Assembly: GCA_944364615.1 (NCBI GenBank)
Contig: CALVWF010000002.1
Span: 186,001-250,000 of the forward strand
Direction of reading: 5' to 3'
DNA: 64,000 nt
Source: an uncultured Clostridia bacterium
GTDB taxonomy: Bacteria; Bacillota; Clostridia; Christensenellales; CAG-314
In this document: positions 25,994 through 34,727 of the stretch, one piece after another
Numbering within the stretch: the stretch's first letter is position 1
Layout of the letters: the number at the start of each line of letters is the position of its first letter
Position numbers and translations under genes: made by a program
Notes under the pieces: model-generated
Database searches by the model: none
The model's input: the letters and a program-made list of their open reading frames with translations, nothing else
Told to the model about the DNA's origin: nothing

Positions 25994-26838
25994 TGTTCAG
26001 AGACGTTACTTTCGGACAGTATTATCCCTCCGATTCTTTCGTGCACAAGATGGACGCGCGTGTAAAACTGCTGCTCAACCTCGTGTACCTTGTGGGCATC
26101 TTTTTCGTGGTGTCCTTTGTGGGATTTGCCTGGATCACTCTTTTTCTGTTGGTGGCAATACTTGCGTCCAGAGTACCTGTGCGCAACGTGCTTAAATCTG
26201 TAAAAGGCGTATTGTTTCTGCTGTTCTTTACGGTAATACTCAACATATTCTTCACCAAAGGCGACAATTTGCTTGTCAAATGGTGGATAATAGAAATTTA
26301 CGCCGAAGGACTTATATTTGCCGGCAAGATGTTTCTGCGCCTCAGTTACCTGGTAATCGGGTCAAGCATTCTGACGTTGACTACCACTCCTGTGGACCTG
26401 ACTCATGCTTTGGAAAGTCTTCTTAAACCGCTTACATGGATTAAGGTGCCGGTGCATGACCTTGCGTTGATAATGAGTCTTGCCTTGTCGCTGATTCCCA
26501 GTCTGATAAACGAAACCGACCGTATTATCCGCGCTCAGAAAGCAAGGGGAGCGGATTTCGATACAGGGGGACTTATAAAACGTGCCAAAGCATTCGTACC
26601 CATACTCATACCTTTGTTGGTGTCAAGTTTCCGCCGTGCGGAAGAACTGGCTTTTGCAATGAACAGCCGTTGTTACGAGGGCGCGACTCACCGCACCTGT
26701 ATGCGAGTGATGAAGTTGTCATGGCGTGATTTTTTGGGCACGTCGGTCGTTTTAGTGTTCTTTGTTGCAGTATTTATCGTTTACGGAACTCAGACCACCT
26801 GGGGAACGGCGGAACAGTTGGGCTGGCTGTATTTTTAG
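25993..26838 (+). CDS. ecfT: ECF transporter transmembrane component EcfT
   Basis: A 281-residue scaffold membrane protein that couples the ATPases to interchangeable S components. The hydrophobic segments run through residues 25-140, followed by the cytoplasmic coupling helices, where RIIRAQKARGADF and AMNSRCYEGA contain the conserved Ala-Arg-Gly-type motifs. aggagg lies before the start. Probable clients in this window are FolT and the putative PanT. Confidence 0.94.
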   Translation: MFRDVTFGQYYPSDSFVHKMDARVKLLLNLVYLVGIFFVVSFVGFAWITLFLLVAILASRVPVRNVLKSVKGVLFLLFFTVILNIFFTKGDNLLVKWWIIEIYAEGLIFAGKMFLRLSYLVIGSSILTLTTTPVDLTHALESLLKPLTWIKVPVHDLALIMSLALSLIPSLINETDRIIRAQKARGADFDTGGLIKRAKAFVPILIPLLVSSFRRAEELAFAMNSRCYEGATHRTCMRVMKLSWRDFLGTSVVLVFFVAVFIVYGTQTTWGTAEQLGWLYF

Positions 26839-26846
26839 GAGTGAGT

Positions 26847-27635
26847 ATGCGTTTTAAACTGACGGTATCCTATATAGGAGCAGGCTACGACGGTTGGCAG
26901 AGTCAACCTTCCAAAAACGGAATACAGGACAAACTGGAAGAGGCACTCGAAAATGTTTTGGGACATCCTGTAAGGCTGTATTGCGCAGGACGCACCGACA
27001 AAGGCGTAAACGCCACGGGGCAGGTAGTGCATTTCGACACCGACAATACAAGACTTACACCCTATAAGATTTGTCTTGCGGCAAATTTGCTGTTGCCGTC
27101 GGACATAAGCATTGTCGGAGCGGAAGTGGCAGAGGACGACTTTGACGCCCGTTTCTGGGCGGACAGCAAGACTTACGTTTACAGACTGTACGTCAGTCCT
27201 TTCAGAAAACCTTTGCTTGACATAGATCACGCTCAGGTGTACAAACCGCTGGACATTCCTTCGATGCGTAAGGCGTGCAGTTTGCTCGAAGGCACACACG
27301 ACTTTGCCGCATTGCAAAATTCCGGCAGCAATCTCAAAGGAACGGTCAGAACATTGCACAAAGTGGTGTTGCACGATCACGAAGACGGTACTTTGGATGT
27401 GGAGGTACAGGGCAACGCCTTTCTGTACAATATGGTGCGCAACATTGTGGGATTGCTCGTTGCCGTGGGAAGCGGTAAAATTTCCCCTGAAGAAGTGTGC
27501 GATATACTTAAATCCAAGGACAGACGCCTGTCCGCAAAGACAATGCCCGCACACGGGCTGACATTGGAAAAGATACATTACGACGGCGATCGCAAGGAGC
27601 GGTTCTTAAAACTGTACAGGTCGCCCGAACAGTAA
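26847..27635 (+). CDS. truA: tRNA pseudouridine(38-40) synthase
   Basis: Modifies U38-U40 in the anticodon arm. GRTDKGV holds the catalytic Asp51. The ATG at 26847 is chosen over the GTG at 26841 because aggag overlaps the latter. Length of 262 residues is normal. It sits eight bases after ecfT, followed by the rplM promoter, a classic Bacillota order. Confidence 0.95.
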   Translation: MRFKLTVSYIGAGYDGWQSQPSKNGIQDKLEEALENVLGHPVRLYCAGRTDKGVNATGQVVHFDTDNTRLTPYKICLAANLLLPSDISIVGAEVAEDDFDARFWADSKTYVYRLYVSPFRKPLLDIDHAQVYKPLDIPSMRKACSLLEGTHDFAALQNSGSNLKGTVRTLHKVVLHDHEDGTLDVEVQGNAFLYNMVRNIVGLLVAVGSGKISPEEVCDILKSKDRRLSAKTMPAHGLTLEKIHYDGDRKERFLKLYRSPEQ

Positions 27636-27740
27636 TTTTTCTTTTGGACTGCATTGTTTTTAACATTGCCCGTTATACCCGAAACGCCCGTCGCAACGGA
27701 CAAATATTGCAAATTGTTTTAATTTTACTTTGTATTTTGC

Positions 27741-27769
27741 TTGACAATAAATCGGCGTATAAGTATAAT
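27741..27769 (+). promoter_or_regulatory. Strong promoter of rplM-rpsI
   Basis: Perfect consensus: TTGACA, 17 bases, TATAAT. The start codon is 123 bases downstream, leaving a long leader. Confidence 0.9.
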
Positions 27770-27776
27770 AGAAAGG

Positions 27777-27892
27777 CTGTGAATAATTCGGCGTCATATT
27801 TTAAGCTCTGTGTCGCCTAAATCGCATTTCCACTGGCGGTAATTGTTCAACCGTGAACAGCAAACAAACTTAAATATCCAAGGAGATTTACA
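27777..27892 (+). promoter_or_regulatory. Long rplM leader, candidate L13 autoregulatory region
   Basis: The ~115-base untranslated leader can form CGCC/GGCG (27820-27838) and GTTCA/TGAAC (27847-27860) hairpins before the RBS. L13 leaders that bind their own protein are known in Bacillota; whether this one matches that model was not testable by eye. Confidence 0.4.
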
Positions 27893-28324
27893 ATGAAAAC
27901 TTTTATGGCTAAGAAAGAAGCCGTTGAAAGAAAATGGTATGTCGTAGACGCTACGGGTATGCATCTCGGTCGTCTTGCAAGCCAGGTTGCCGCCGTTCTT
28001 CGCGGTAAAAACAAGCCTACATTTACTCCTCATGTCGACACAGGCGATTTCGTAATCGTTCTCAACTGCGACAAGGTTGTTCTTACGGGTAAGAAACTTG
28101 AACAAAAGGTATACCGTCGTCATACGGGTAAGCCGGGCGGTCTTAAAGAAGTCAAATACGAAAAACTCATGCAGGAAAGAAGTGATTTCGCTGTTATGCG
28201 TGCGGTAAAGGGTATGCTTCCCAAAAACAGTCTCGGAAGAAAGATGCTTACTAAGTTGCGTGTTTACAAGGGCAACGAACACAAACATTCCGCTCAGAAT
28301 CCGGAAGTTTTGACACTTGCGTAA
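27893..28324 (+). CDS. rplM: Ribosomal protein L13 (uL13)
   Basis: Large-subunit protein of 143 residues. [16 protein letters not shown] and the HTGKPGGLK motif are diagnostic. The RBS aaggag and the consensus promoter indicate high expression. It is co-transcribed with rpsI 14 bases downstream. Confidence 0.98.
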   Translation: MKTFMAKKEAVERKWYVVDATGMHLGRLASQVAAVLRGKNKPTFTPHVDTGDFVIVLNCDKVVLTGKKLEQKVYRRHTGKPGGLKEVKYEKLMQERSDFAVMRAVKGMLPKNSLGRKMLTKLRVYKGNEHKHSAQNPEVLTLA

Positions 28325-28338
28325 GGAGGTAATGAACA

Positions 28339-28749
28339 ATGGCGAAGATCAGTGCTAAGAAAAAGGTACAGTTCTGGGGAACAGGCAGAAGAAAGAAGTC
28401 CATCGCTCGTGTAAGAATTATCCCCAACGGCAGTGGCAACATCACCATCAACAAGAGAGATATCGACAGTTACTTCGGTCTGGACACTCTTAAATATATC
28501 GTACGTCAACCCCTGAATGAAACGGGTACGCTTGCAAAGTATGACGTTGTAGTCAACGTTTGCGGTGGCGGTTACACGGGGCAGGCAGGTGCAATCAGAC
28601 ACGGTATTTCCAGAGCATTGGTAGTTGCAGGTGAAGACAAGGCTGTTCTCAAAAAGGCAGGTTTCCTCACTCGTGACCCCAGAATGAAGGAAAGAAAGAA
28701 GTACGGTTTGAAGAAGGCTCGTAAAGCACCTCAATTCTCGAAGAGATAA
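28339..28749 (+). CDS. rpsI: Ribosomal protein S9 (uS9)
   Basis: Small-subunit protein of 136 residues. [14 protein letters not shown] near the start and the C-terminal KAPQFSKR tail, which reaches the P-site, are characteristic. A strong terminator follows. Confidence 0.98.
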   Translation: MAKISAKKKVQFWGTGRRKKSIARVRIIPNGSGNITINKRDIDSYFGLDTLKYIVRQPLNETGTLAKYDVVVNVCGGGYTGQAGAIRHGISRALVVAGEDKAVLKKAGFLTRDPRMKERKKYGLKKARKAPQFSKR

Positions 28750-28767
28750 TCTGCTGTGGCTTTATAC

Positions 28768-28801
28768 AGGCGTTGCGCGGTATTGCGCAACGCCTTTTTT
28801 G
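28768..28801 (+). terminator. Terminator of rplM-rpsI
   Basis: ggcgttgcgc / gcgcaacgcc stem followed by six T residues. Confidence 0.92.
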
Positions 28802-29146
28802 TTTTGAGTATAAACATTCTGACATTTTGTCGGGAATTTGCTTAATTGTTGACATTGTCAGGATGAGTGGCGCATTGTAGGCACGTAGTCTGTGCCCGGC
28901 AGAAACAGACATCTTGTCACCGCATTGAATTTGCCGTGAAAATTCAGAGGGCTGCACTAAACGTTACGATTGCTTTACGGCGGAACAGCGGAACTACTTT
29001 TTATTTTTAAGTTGAAAGGGCTTGTTCCGTGTCAATACTATATTGGTGAGTCGGTCACATTAGGCGAAATCGGATGTGGACAAACTGCAGTTAACGGTGT
29101 AATATTAAAGTGTAAGAAAAATCACTTTTGCGAAAGGGAGGCAAGT
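28802..29146. other. Intergenic stretch before the flavoprotein gene
   Basis: An open frame continues upstream of 29147 to 28970, but the first 59 codons show no family similarity and the RBS gggagg points to 29147. Nothing else is supported. Confidence 0.45.
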
Positions 29147-30058
29147 ATGGAATTGAAAATAGCGATAGTCGGAGGCGGAGTGGCAGGATTGTCTGCCGCA
29201 ATTTACGCGTTGCGTGCCAATGCCGACGTAACAATATTCGAGCAGTACGGACTGGGCGGACTTACCGCAAGTCTTGACAAAATAGAAAATTTCCCTTCTT
29301 ATACAAATGTCGAAGGCTGGCAACTTGCCGACAATATGGTCAATCAGGCTCAGGCTCTCGGATTGAAAACTGTGTACGAGCAGGTGGTCGACATCAGAAA
29401 AACCGACAAGGGATTTGACATAATTACGTCTGAAAACACATACAATTTCTTATCGGTAATAATAGCCACCGGAACAAAACACAATAAGTTGGGTATAGAA
29501 GGAGATTTCATCGGCAGGGGAGTCAGTTACTGTGCCACATGCGACGGAAATTTCTACCGCAAACGTCCCGTTACGGTTGCGGGCAACGGAAATTCTGCCG
29601 TCAACGAGGCATTGTATCTGTCAAATATCGCGTCTGAAGTACACGTGATAAACCCTGCGGACACTTTTAATGCCGACGAAATACTTGTCAACCGTCTGAC
29701 TTCGTCGGAAAACGTCAAGGTGCATTACAATTGTACCGTTACGGCGTTGAACGGCGAAGACAAGTTGCAAAGCATTACGGTGCTTGACAATGACGGCAAA
29801 CACGAAATACCAACGGACGCACTGTTTGTCGCAGTAGGGGCTCAGCCTGCCCTGGATTTTCTGCGCAGTTTGTCGGTGGAAAAGGACAAAGCGTATATCA
29901 AGGCGGACGACCACATGCAGACTTCCGTAGAAGGACTGTTTGTGTGCGGAGATGTTTCCAACGGCCCGTTGAAGCAGATAGTCACTGCGTGTGCCGACGG
30001 TGCAAAGGCAGGACACTACGCATCCGCTTATTGCAGAAAGGTGTCCAGAGGCAAGTAA
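29147..30058 (+). CDS. Thioredoxin-reductase-like flavoprotein lacking NADPH arginines
   Basis: A 303-residue two-domain flavoprotein. IAIVGGGVAG binds FAD, CATC at 129-132 is the redox-active dithiol, and the second nucleotide-binding loop is GNGNSA at 146-151. Where NADPH-dependent enzymes have HRRDxFR, this protein has NPADTFN (169-175), so the arginines holding the 2'-phosphate are gone. It may use NADH, ferredoxin (as the clostridial ferredoxin-dependent FFTR enzymes do) or another donor. No thioredoxin gene is adjacent. The start follows gggagg. Confidence 0.85.
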   Translation: MELKIAIVGGGVAGLSAAIYALRANADVTIFEQYGLGGLTASLDKIENFPSYTNVEGWQLADNMVNQAQALGLKTVYEQVVDIRKTDKGFDIITSENTYNFLSVIIATGTKHNKLGIEGDFIGRGVSYCATCDGNFYRKRPVTVAGNGNSAVNEALYLSNIASEVHVINPADTFNADEILVNRLTSSENVKVHYNCTVTALNGEDKLQSITVLDNDGKHEIPTDALFVAVGAQPALDFLRSLSVEKDKAYIKADDHMQTSVEGLFVCGDVSNGPLKQIVTACADGAKAGHYASAYCRKVSRGK

Positions 30059-30086
30059 AACTATTATTACCGAAGAATGATTCGAT

Positions 30087-30100
30087 GTTGCCGCGGCAAC
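30087..30100. repeat. Perfect 14-base palindrome before glmM
   Basis: GTTGCCGCGGCAAC lies in the 64-base gap before glmM and can form a GTTGC/GCAAC hairpin just upstream of the RBS. Confidence 0.5.
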
Positions 30101-30122
30101 GAAATATATAAGGAGTATGTTT

Positions 30123-31409
30123 ATGAATTTCTTCGGTACGGACGGTATAAGAGGAACTTACGGCAGTACCATTACAGACGGTACTGCCTTTTTACTGGGC
30201 AAAAGTCTTGCTCTCAAAGGGGGAGAGAATCCCATTGTGCTTATAGGCAGAGACACACGATTGTCAGGGGCAAATCTGTTTAACGCACTTGCACACGGAG
30301 TGTACAGCGGAGGAGGTACGGTAATAAATCTCGGTGTGCTGCCCACTAATTCGGTAGGTCACTTTGTGCGCAAATTAGGAGGGGATTACGGCGTAATGAT
30401 AAGTGCAAGTCACAATCCTCCCGAAGACAACGGACTGAAAGTGTTTGACAAATACGGCGTCAAGTTGTGCGAATCCAAGCAGGCTGTACTGTCGGACGTG
30501 ATGAACAGTCTGATGAAAATCGTACCCGACGGCAAAATATACGAACCTGTATTTTACGACATAGACAATATGTATTGCAGGGACGTGTGTTCGGCGGTAA
30601 ATGCCGATCTTACAGGAATGAAAATTGCCATCGATTGCTGTTACGGTGCAAGTTTCGCGGTAGCGGAAAAGGTGTTTCGTCTTAGCGGAGCGGAGGTCAC
30701 GGCATATTGCGATCGCAACAACGGCAAGGACATCAATGTGGGATGCGGTGCAACGCACACCGAGTTTCTGGAAGAAAAGTTGAAGGGTAAAAACTTTCCG
30801 CTGGCATTTGCATTTGACGGTGACTGTGACAGACTTGCAGTGCTGGAAGATGGCGTGACCATCGACAACAATACGGTTTTAATTGCTCTTGCAAGGTATA
30901 TGAAGGAAGAAGGTACGTTGCGCGGGGATGCGGTTGTAGGCACAGTAATGACCAACGGAGGTGTTGAAGAGGCTTTAAAACAGTACGGTATAGATTTTAT
31001 AAGAACGCCTGTGGGCGACATCAACATATACAACGAAATGTGCCGTTTGTCGCTGAATCTCGGCGGAGAAGACAGCGGACACTATTTGCTTGCCGATTAC
31101 GCAACAAGCAGCGACGCTTTAATAACCGCATTGCTTGTATGCAAGATCTACCGTGCCAAAGGCAGTATTGTAAAGTACGGAAGTTACAACGCGCTTCCCT
31201 TCTGCAAATGCAACATTAAAGTTACCAAGGAAAATATATCGCTTGCCGAACCCGCTTCGTTGAAAACAATACACGACAGAGTGTGTTCGATGTGCGGTTG
31301 CCGTCTTGTGTTGCGTAAAAGCGGTACGGAAAACGTTGTACGCTGTTACGCCGAAGGCGGCGAATGTGAAAAAGCGGTGAAAATGGTAAAAGCAACCCTT
31401 ACCGAATAA
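30123..31409 (+). CDS. glmM: Phosphoglucosamine mutase
   Basis: Converts glucosamine-6-phosphate to glucosamine-1-phosphate for peptidoglycan precursors. GTDGIRG starts at residue 5, the phosphoserine motif SASHNP gives Ser96, DGDCDR is the metal-binding loop, and RKSGTEN near the C-terminus binds the sugar phosphate. The ATG at 30123 is preferred because aaggag is seven bases upstream, whereas an ATG at 30117 is too close. Length of 428 residues is normal. Confidence 0.95.
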   Translation: MNFFGTDGIRGTYGSTITDGTAFLLGKSLALKGGENPIVLIGRDTRLSGANLFNALAHGVYSGGGTVINLGVLPTNSVGHFVRKLGGDYGVMISASHNPPEDNGLKVFDKYGVKLCESKQAVLSDVMNSLMKIVPDGKIYEPVFYDIDNMYCRDVCSAVNADLTGMKIAIDCCYGASFAVAEKVFRLSGAEVTAYCDRNNGKDINVGCGATHTEFLEEKLKGKNFPLAFAFDGDCDRLAVLEDGVTIDNNTVLIALARYMKEEGTLRGDAVVGTVMTNGGVEEALKQYGIDFIRTPVGDINIYNEMCRLSLNLGGEDSGHYLLADYATSSDALITALLVCKIYRAKGSIVKYGSYNALPFCKCNIKVTKENISLAEPASLKTIHDRVCSMCGCRLVLRKSGTENVVRCYAEGGECEKAVKMVKATLTE

Positions 31410-31534
31410 AGTCAAGTGTGCATATTTTTGATGCACGTTACAATAAAATCGGTGTTTTTCAATGGTAAATTCATTGATATGCCGTGCAAACGGACAGTGA
31501 CATTTAAAACTTTTTTAAGATATATTACGTTTAC

Positions 31535-31577
31535 CTGTGCCCGCAGTGTTTTATGCTGCGGGTACAGTATTTTTTTT
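31535..31577 (+). terminator. Terminator after glmM
   Basis: ctgtgcccgcag / ctgcgggtacag arms (one G-T pair) with a T8 run; about 125 bases past the stop codon. Confidence 0.85.
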
Positions 31578-31607
31578 AATCTTATTTATAATGACGATTA
31601 CTTGTTA

Positions 31608-31636
31608 TTGACTTTAAATAGGCAATGTGCTACAAT
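31608..31636 (+). promoter_or_regulatory. Promoter of the CDF transporter gene
   Basis: TTGACT, 17 bases, TACAAT, 55 bases before the start codon. Confidence 0.7.
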
Positions 31637-31690
31637 TACAAATTATCGCAAGACTAAGTTTTTTCGTACATTATAAAGAGGCGAATGTAA

Positions 31691-32857
31691 ATGACTAATC
31701 TTCTTGTAAGACTTTTTGTCAAAAACAGTAACAATACTTCGGATCCTGCCGTACGTGAAAATTACGGAAAAATGGCAAGTATTGTCTGTATAGTACTGAA
31801 CATGGTACTGTCTGCAGGCAAGATAACTCTCGGATTGCTGTCAGGGGCAATTTCCGTCACGGCAGACGGATTCAACAACCTTACGGACTGCGGAAGCAAC
31901 GTGGTTTCGCTGATAAGTTTCAAAGTGGCGGGTAAGCCTGCCGATAAAGAGCATCCTTTCGGACACCAGAGGATAGAATATATTTCCGCGATGATAGTTG
32001 CCTTTATCGTATTGATGCTTGCAGTGGAATTGGCTTCGGAATCGTTTAATAAAATATTCAATCCCGAACCTTCCGAGATGTCCTATCTGATGCTGGGAGT
32101 TCTGGCGTTTTCAGTACTTGTCAAAGTTTGGATGTTTTTCTTCAACCGCAAATTAGGCAAAACCGTCGATTCGGAAGTTCTCAAAGCAACGGCTACGGAC
32201 AGCCTTACCGACGCAATTTCCACAACAGCCGTAACAGTGGCAGTGATTATAAGTCATTTTGTCAATTTTAATCTTGACGGATACATGGGACTGGCGGTTG
32301 CGGTAGTGATTGCCTGGGCAGGTATAGACATTTTAAAGGACACAATGAGCAAACTGCTCGGTCAGGCGCCGGACAAAACCCTCATTGAAGGAATACGTTC
32401 GCGTATTATGGCTTACGAAGGCGTGTTGGGCATACATGACCTTGCCGTGCACAATTACGGACCGCACAAGTATTACGCAAGCGTGCATGTGGAAGTGGAC
32501 GCAAAAGTTCCCACAATGGAAAGTCACGATCTTATGGACAGAATAGAACGGGATTTTGCCGAAAACACCGACATTGTATTGATCATACACTCCGATCCCG
32601 TTGTGACCGACGATCCTGAAATAAACCTGCTCAAACAGAAAGTTACCGAAATGGTAACGTCCATTGACGAAAGATTCCGTATTCACGATTTCCGCGCGGT
32701 AAAGGGAGTTACTCACACCAACCTTATTTTCGACGTGGCGATACCCTTCGACACCAAGTTGTCGGCAGAGGAAATAAAGACGCGTATTTCGCAACTTGTA
32801 AGCGCATACGATCCCACCTTGTTTGTTGTGGCAACGGTGGAAAAGCAATTGGACTGA
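31691..32857 (+). CDS. Cation diffusion facilitator family transporter
   Basis: A 388-residue zinc/iron/manganese-type efflux protein of the CDF family. SVTADGFNNLTD supplies the TM2 metal-binding Asp pair and HPFGHQRIEY the conserved post-TM2 loop. About six membrane segments are followed by a cytoplasmic dimerisation domain from residue 215, longer than the minimal one and carrying several His residues (HDLAVHNYGPHKYYASVHVE). Metal specificity cannot be fixed by eye. Single-gene unit. Confidence 0.92.
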   Translation: MTNLLVRLFVKNSNNTSDPAVRENYGKMASIVCIVLNMVLSAGKITLGLLSGAISVTADGFNNLTDCGSNVVSLISFKVAGKPADKEHPFGHQRIEYISAMIVAFIVLMLAVELASESFNKIFNPEPSEMSYLMLGVLAFSVLVKVWMFFFNRKLGKTVDSEVLKATATDSLTDAISTTAVTVAVIISHFVNFNLDGYMGLAVAVVIAWAGIDILKDTMSKLLGQAPDKTLIEGIRSRIMAYEGVLGIHDLAVHNYGPHKYYASVHVEVDAKVPTMESHDLMDRIERDFAENTDIVLIIHSDPVVTDDPEINLLKQKVTEMVTSIDERFRIHDFRAVKGVTHTNLIFDVAIPFDTKLSAEEIKTRISQLVSAYDPTLFVVATVEKQLD

Positions 32858-32918
32858 CGTCATATCGGGATGTATTTCTGTGATTAATTTTAGCAATTAA
32901 AATTAAATAAACATGGGC

Positions 32919-32954
32919 GACCGTCTGAAATGTTGTTTCAGACGGTCTTTTTTT
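32919..32954 (+). terminator. Terminator of the CDF gene
   Basis: Perfect 12-bp stem gaccgtctgaaa / tttcagacggtc and T7. Confidence 0.92.
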
Positions 32955-33292
32955 GCGTTAAGACGTTTGCCCGATGCTGCTGCTTTTGAAATTTTGGGCA
33001 ACGGCAGTGCGTCACCGCCGTTAAACACGGTTTACGCTTGTCTGCGAGCCGGTCTTCGGTTCTGAAGACTTTAACTTGCGCTGAATAAATTACGTACGTG
33101 TACTTAAAATTTACGCAAAATTTACTTTTGCGACATTGTGTTTTATGAACCTTCTTCAACAGTCTTTTACACGTTTCGATTGTCCTTGAAGAATACATAT
33201 AACGGCGATTTCAAGGCGGTTTGGCGTAAATTTTCTTGTAGGCGGAACGAAAGGACATTGTTTTTGCATAGGTTTTGCTTTTTAATTTTGGT
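32955..33292. other. Intergenic stretch before thyA
   Basis: About 340 bases; no supported gene, RNA or repeat on either strand. Confidence 0.45.
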
Positions 33293-33321
33293 TTGACTTA
33301 AAGCAAAATTTTTGTTAAAAT
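33293..33321 (+). promoter_or_regulatory. Promoter of thyA-folA
   Basis: TTGACT, 17 bases, TAAAAT, ending 20 bases before the thyA start codon. Confidence 0.75.
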
Positions 33322-33341
33322 ATATCGAAAGGAGTTGGAGT

Positions 33342-34172
33342 ATGAGTAAAGCAGACGGTATATTTATTGCCAATATGACGGATATAATAGACAACGGATT
33401 TTCTGACGAGAATCTGGACGTGCGTCCCAAATGGTCGGACGGTACGCCTGCCCACACCGTAAAGAAGTTCGGCATTGTCAACAGATACGATCTCAGCGAA
33501 GAATTTCCTATAATTACGTTGCGTCGCACGGCATTCAAGTCGTGTATCGATGAAATACTGTGGATATGGCAGAAAAAAAGCAACAATATACATCAACTCA
33601 ACAGTCACATCTGGGACAGTTGGGCGGACGAAACGGGAAGTATAGGCAAGGCTTACGGATATCAACTTGGTGTCAAGCACAGGTACAAGGAAGGTATGTT
33701 CGACCAGGTGGACAGAGTTTTGTACGACCTTAAATACAACAAACAAAGCCGTCGTATAATGACTAACATCTACGTGCACGCCGATTTGTCGGAAATGAAT
33801 CTTTATCCTTGTGCTTACAGCGTTACTTTCAACGTTACCGGGGACAAACTCAACGCTATTTTAAATCAGCGTTCCAACGACATGGCGGTGGCAAACAACT
33901 GGAACGTAGTGCAGTACGCAGTGTTGTTACATATGTTCGCGCAGGTTTCGGGGCTTAAAGCGGGTGAGTTGGTTCACGTTATAGCCGACGCTCACGTTTA
34001 TGACCGACACATTCCCGTAGTCAAAAAACTACTTGCAAATCCCTGCTATCCCGCTCCCGAATTTGTGATGAATCCCGACGTAAAGGATTTTTATAAGTTT
34101 ACGGTTGATGACTTTGCTTTAAAAGATTACAAATATACGCCGTTTACCGACAAATTGGAGGTGGCGGTGTAA
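33342..34172 (+). CDS. thyA: Thymidylate synthase
   Basis: Methylates dUMP to dTMP using methylene-THF and produces DHF. The catalytic Cys157 lies in LYPCAYSVTF, followed by the QRSND phosphate/nucleotide motif and IADAHVYDRH. The active-site variant and length (276 residues) resemble the Bacillus ThyA (phage-type) branch more than ThyB. The ATG at 33342 follows aaaggag. It overlaps folA by one base, which regenerates THF from the product. Confidence 0.95.
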   Translation: MSKADGIFIANMTDIIDNGFSDENLDVRPKWSDGTPAHTVKKFGIVNRYDLSEEFPIITLRRTAFKSCIDEILWIWQKKSNNIHQLNSHIWDSWADETGSIGKAYGYQLGVKHRYKEGMFDQVDRVLYDLKYNKQSRRIMTNIYVHADLSEMNLYPCAYSVTFNVTGDKLNAILNQRSNDMAVANNWNVVQYAVLLHMFAQVSGLKAGELVHVIADAHVYDRHIPVVKKLLANPCYPAPEFVMNPDVKDFYKFTVDDFALKDYKYTPFTDKLEVAV

Positions 34173-34666
34173 TGAAGGCTATCGTAGTTGCAGATAAACG
34201 CTGGGGCATAGGCAAAAACAACGATTTGCTGTTCAGATTACCCCTTGACATGAAACATTTCCGCAAAAATACTTTAGGAAAGGTAATTGTCATGGGCAAA
34301 AACACCTACAACAGTTTTCCCTCCGGCGCATTGCCTCACCGTGTAAACGTAGTGCTGGACAACTCCGACAAAGTTTACACTGACGCCGTAAAAGTGCGTT
34401 CCGTCGACGAGATGTTGAAAGTTGTGTCGCAGTATCCTTCCGACGATGTGTTCGTTGTGGGAGGAGCGTCCGTTTACAGGCAGTTGCTGGATTATTGCGA
34501 CACCGTAATCGTCACCAAGGTGGACAGCGACGGCGACGCCGAGGTGTTTTTCCCCGATCTTGACGCAAATGCCGACTGGAAACTGACGGAAACCGACGGG
34601 GACTATACCGACAACGGATATACGCTGTCTTTTAATATTTATCGTAAAAATCAGGCAAACAGTTAG
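34172..34666 (+). CDS. folA: Dihydrofolate reductase
   Basis: A 164-residue NADPH-dependent DHFR. WGIGKNNDLLFRLPLDMKHF (from residue 11) carries the substrate pocket with its acidic Asp, VIVMGKNTY the first NADPH loop, and VVGGASVY the second. Translationally coupled to thyA. The pair is metabolically linked with folT and tmk. Confidence 0.96.
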   Translation: MKAIVVADKRWGIGKNNDLLFRLPLDMKHFRKNTLGKVIVMGKNTYNSFPSGALPHRVNVVLDNSDKVYTDAVKVRSVDEMLKVVSQYPSDDVFVVGGASVYRQLLDYCDTVIVTKVDSDGDAEVFFPDLDANADWKLTETDGDYTDNGYTLSFNIYRKNQANS

Positions 34667-34679
34667 GTGTTTGCCTTTC
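34653..34679 (+). terminator. Hairpin overlapping the folA stop codon
   Basis: aggcaaac / gtttgcct arms followed by ttcggtttg. The T tail is interrupted, so termination may be partial and allow read-through to the MATE gene. Confidence 0.5.
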
Positions 34680-34727
34680 GGTTTGTAGCGGAACAGGCAT
34701 GACCTTTTCGCAAAAGGAGAATTTGTA

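Noticed and set aside
30059-30122. glmS-type ribozyme or riboswitch at glmM
   Set aside because: The gap is 64 bases and shows only a small palindrome.
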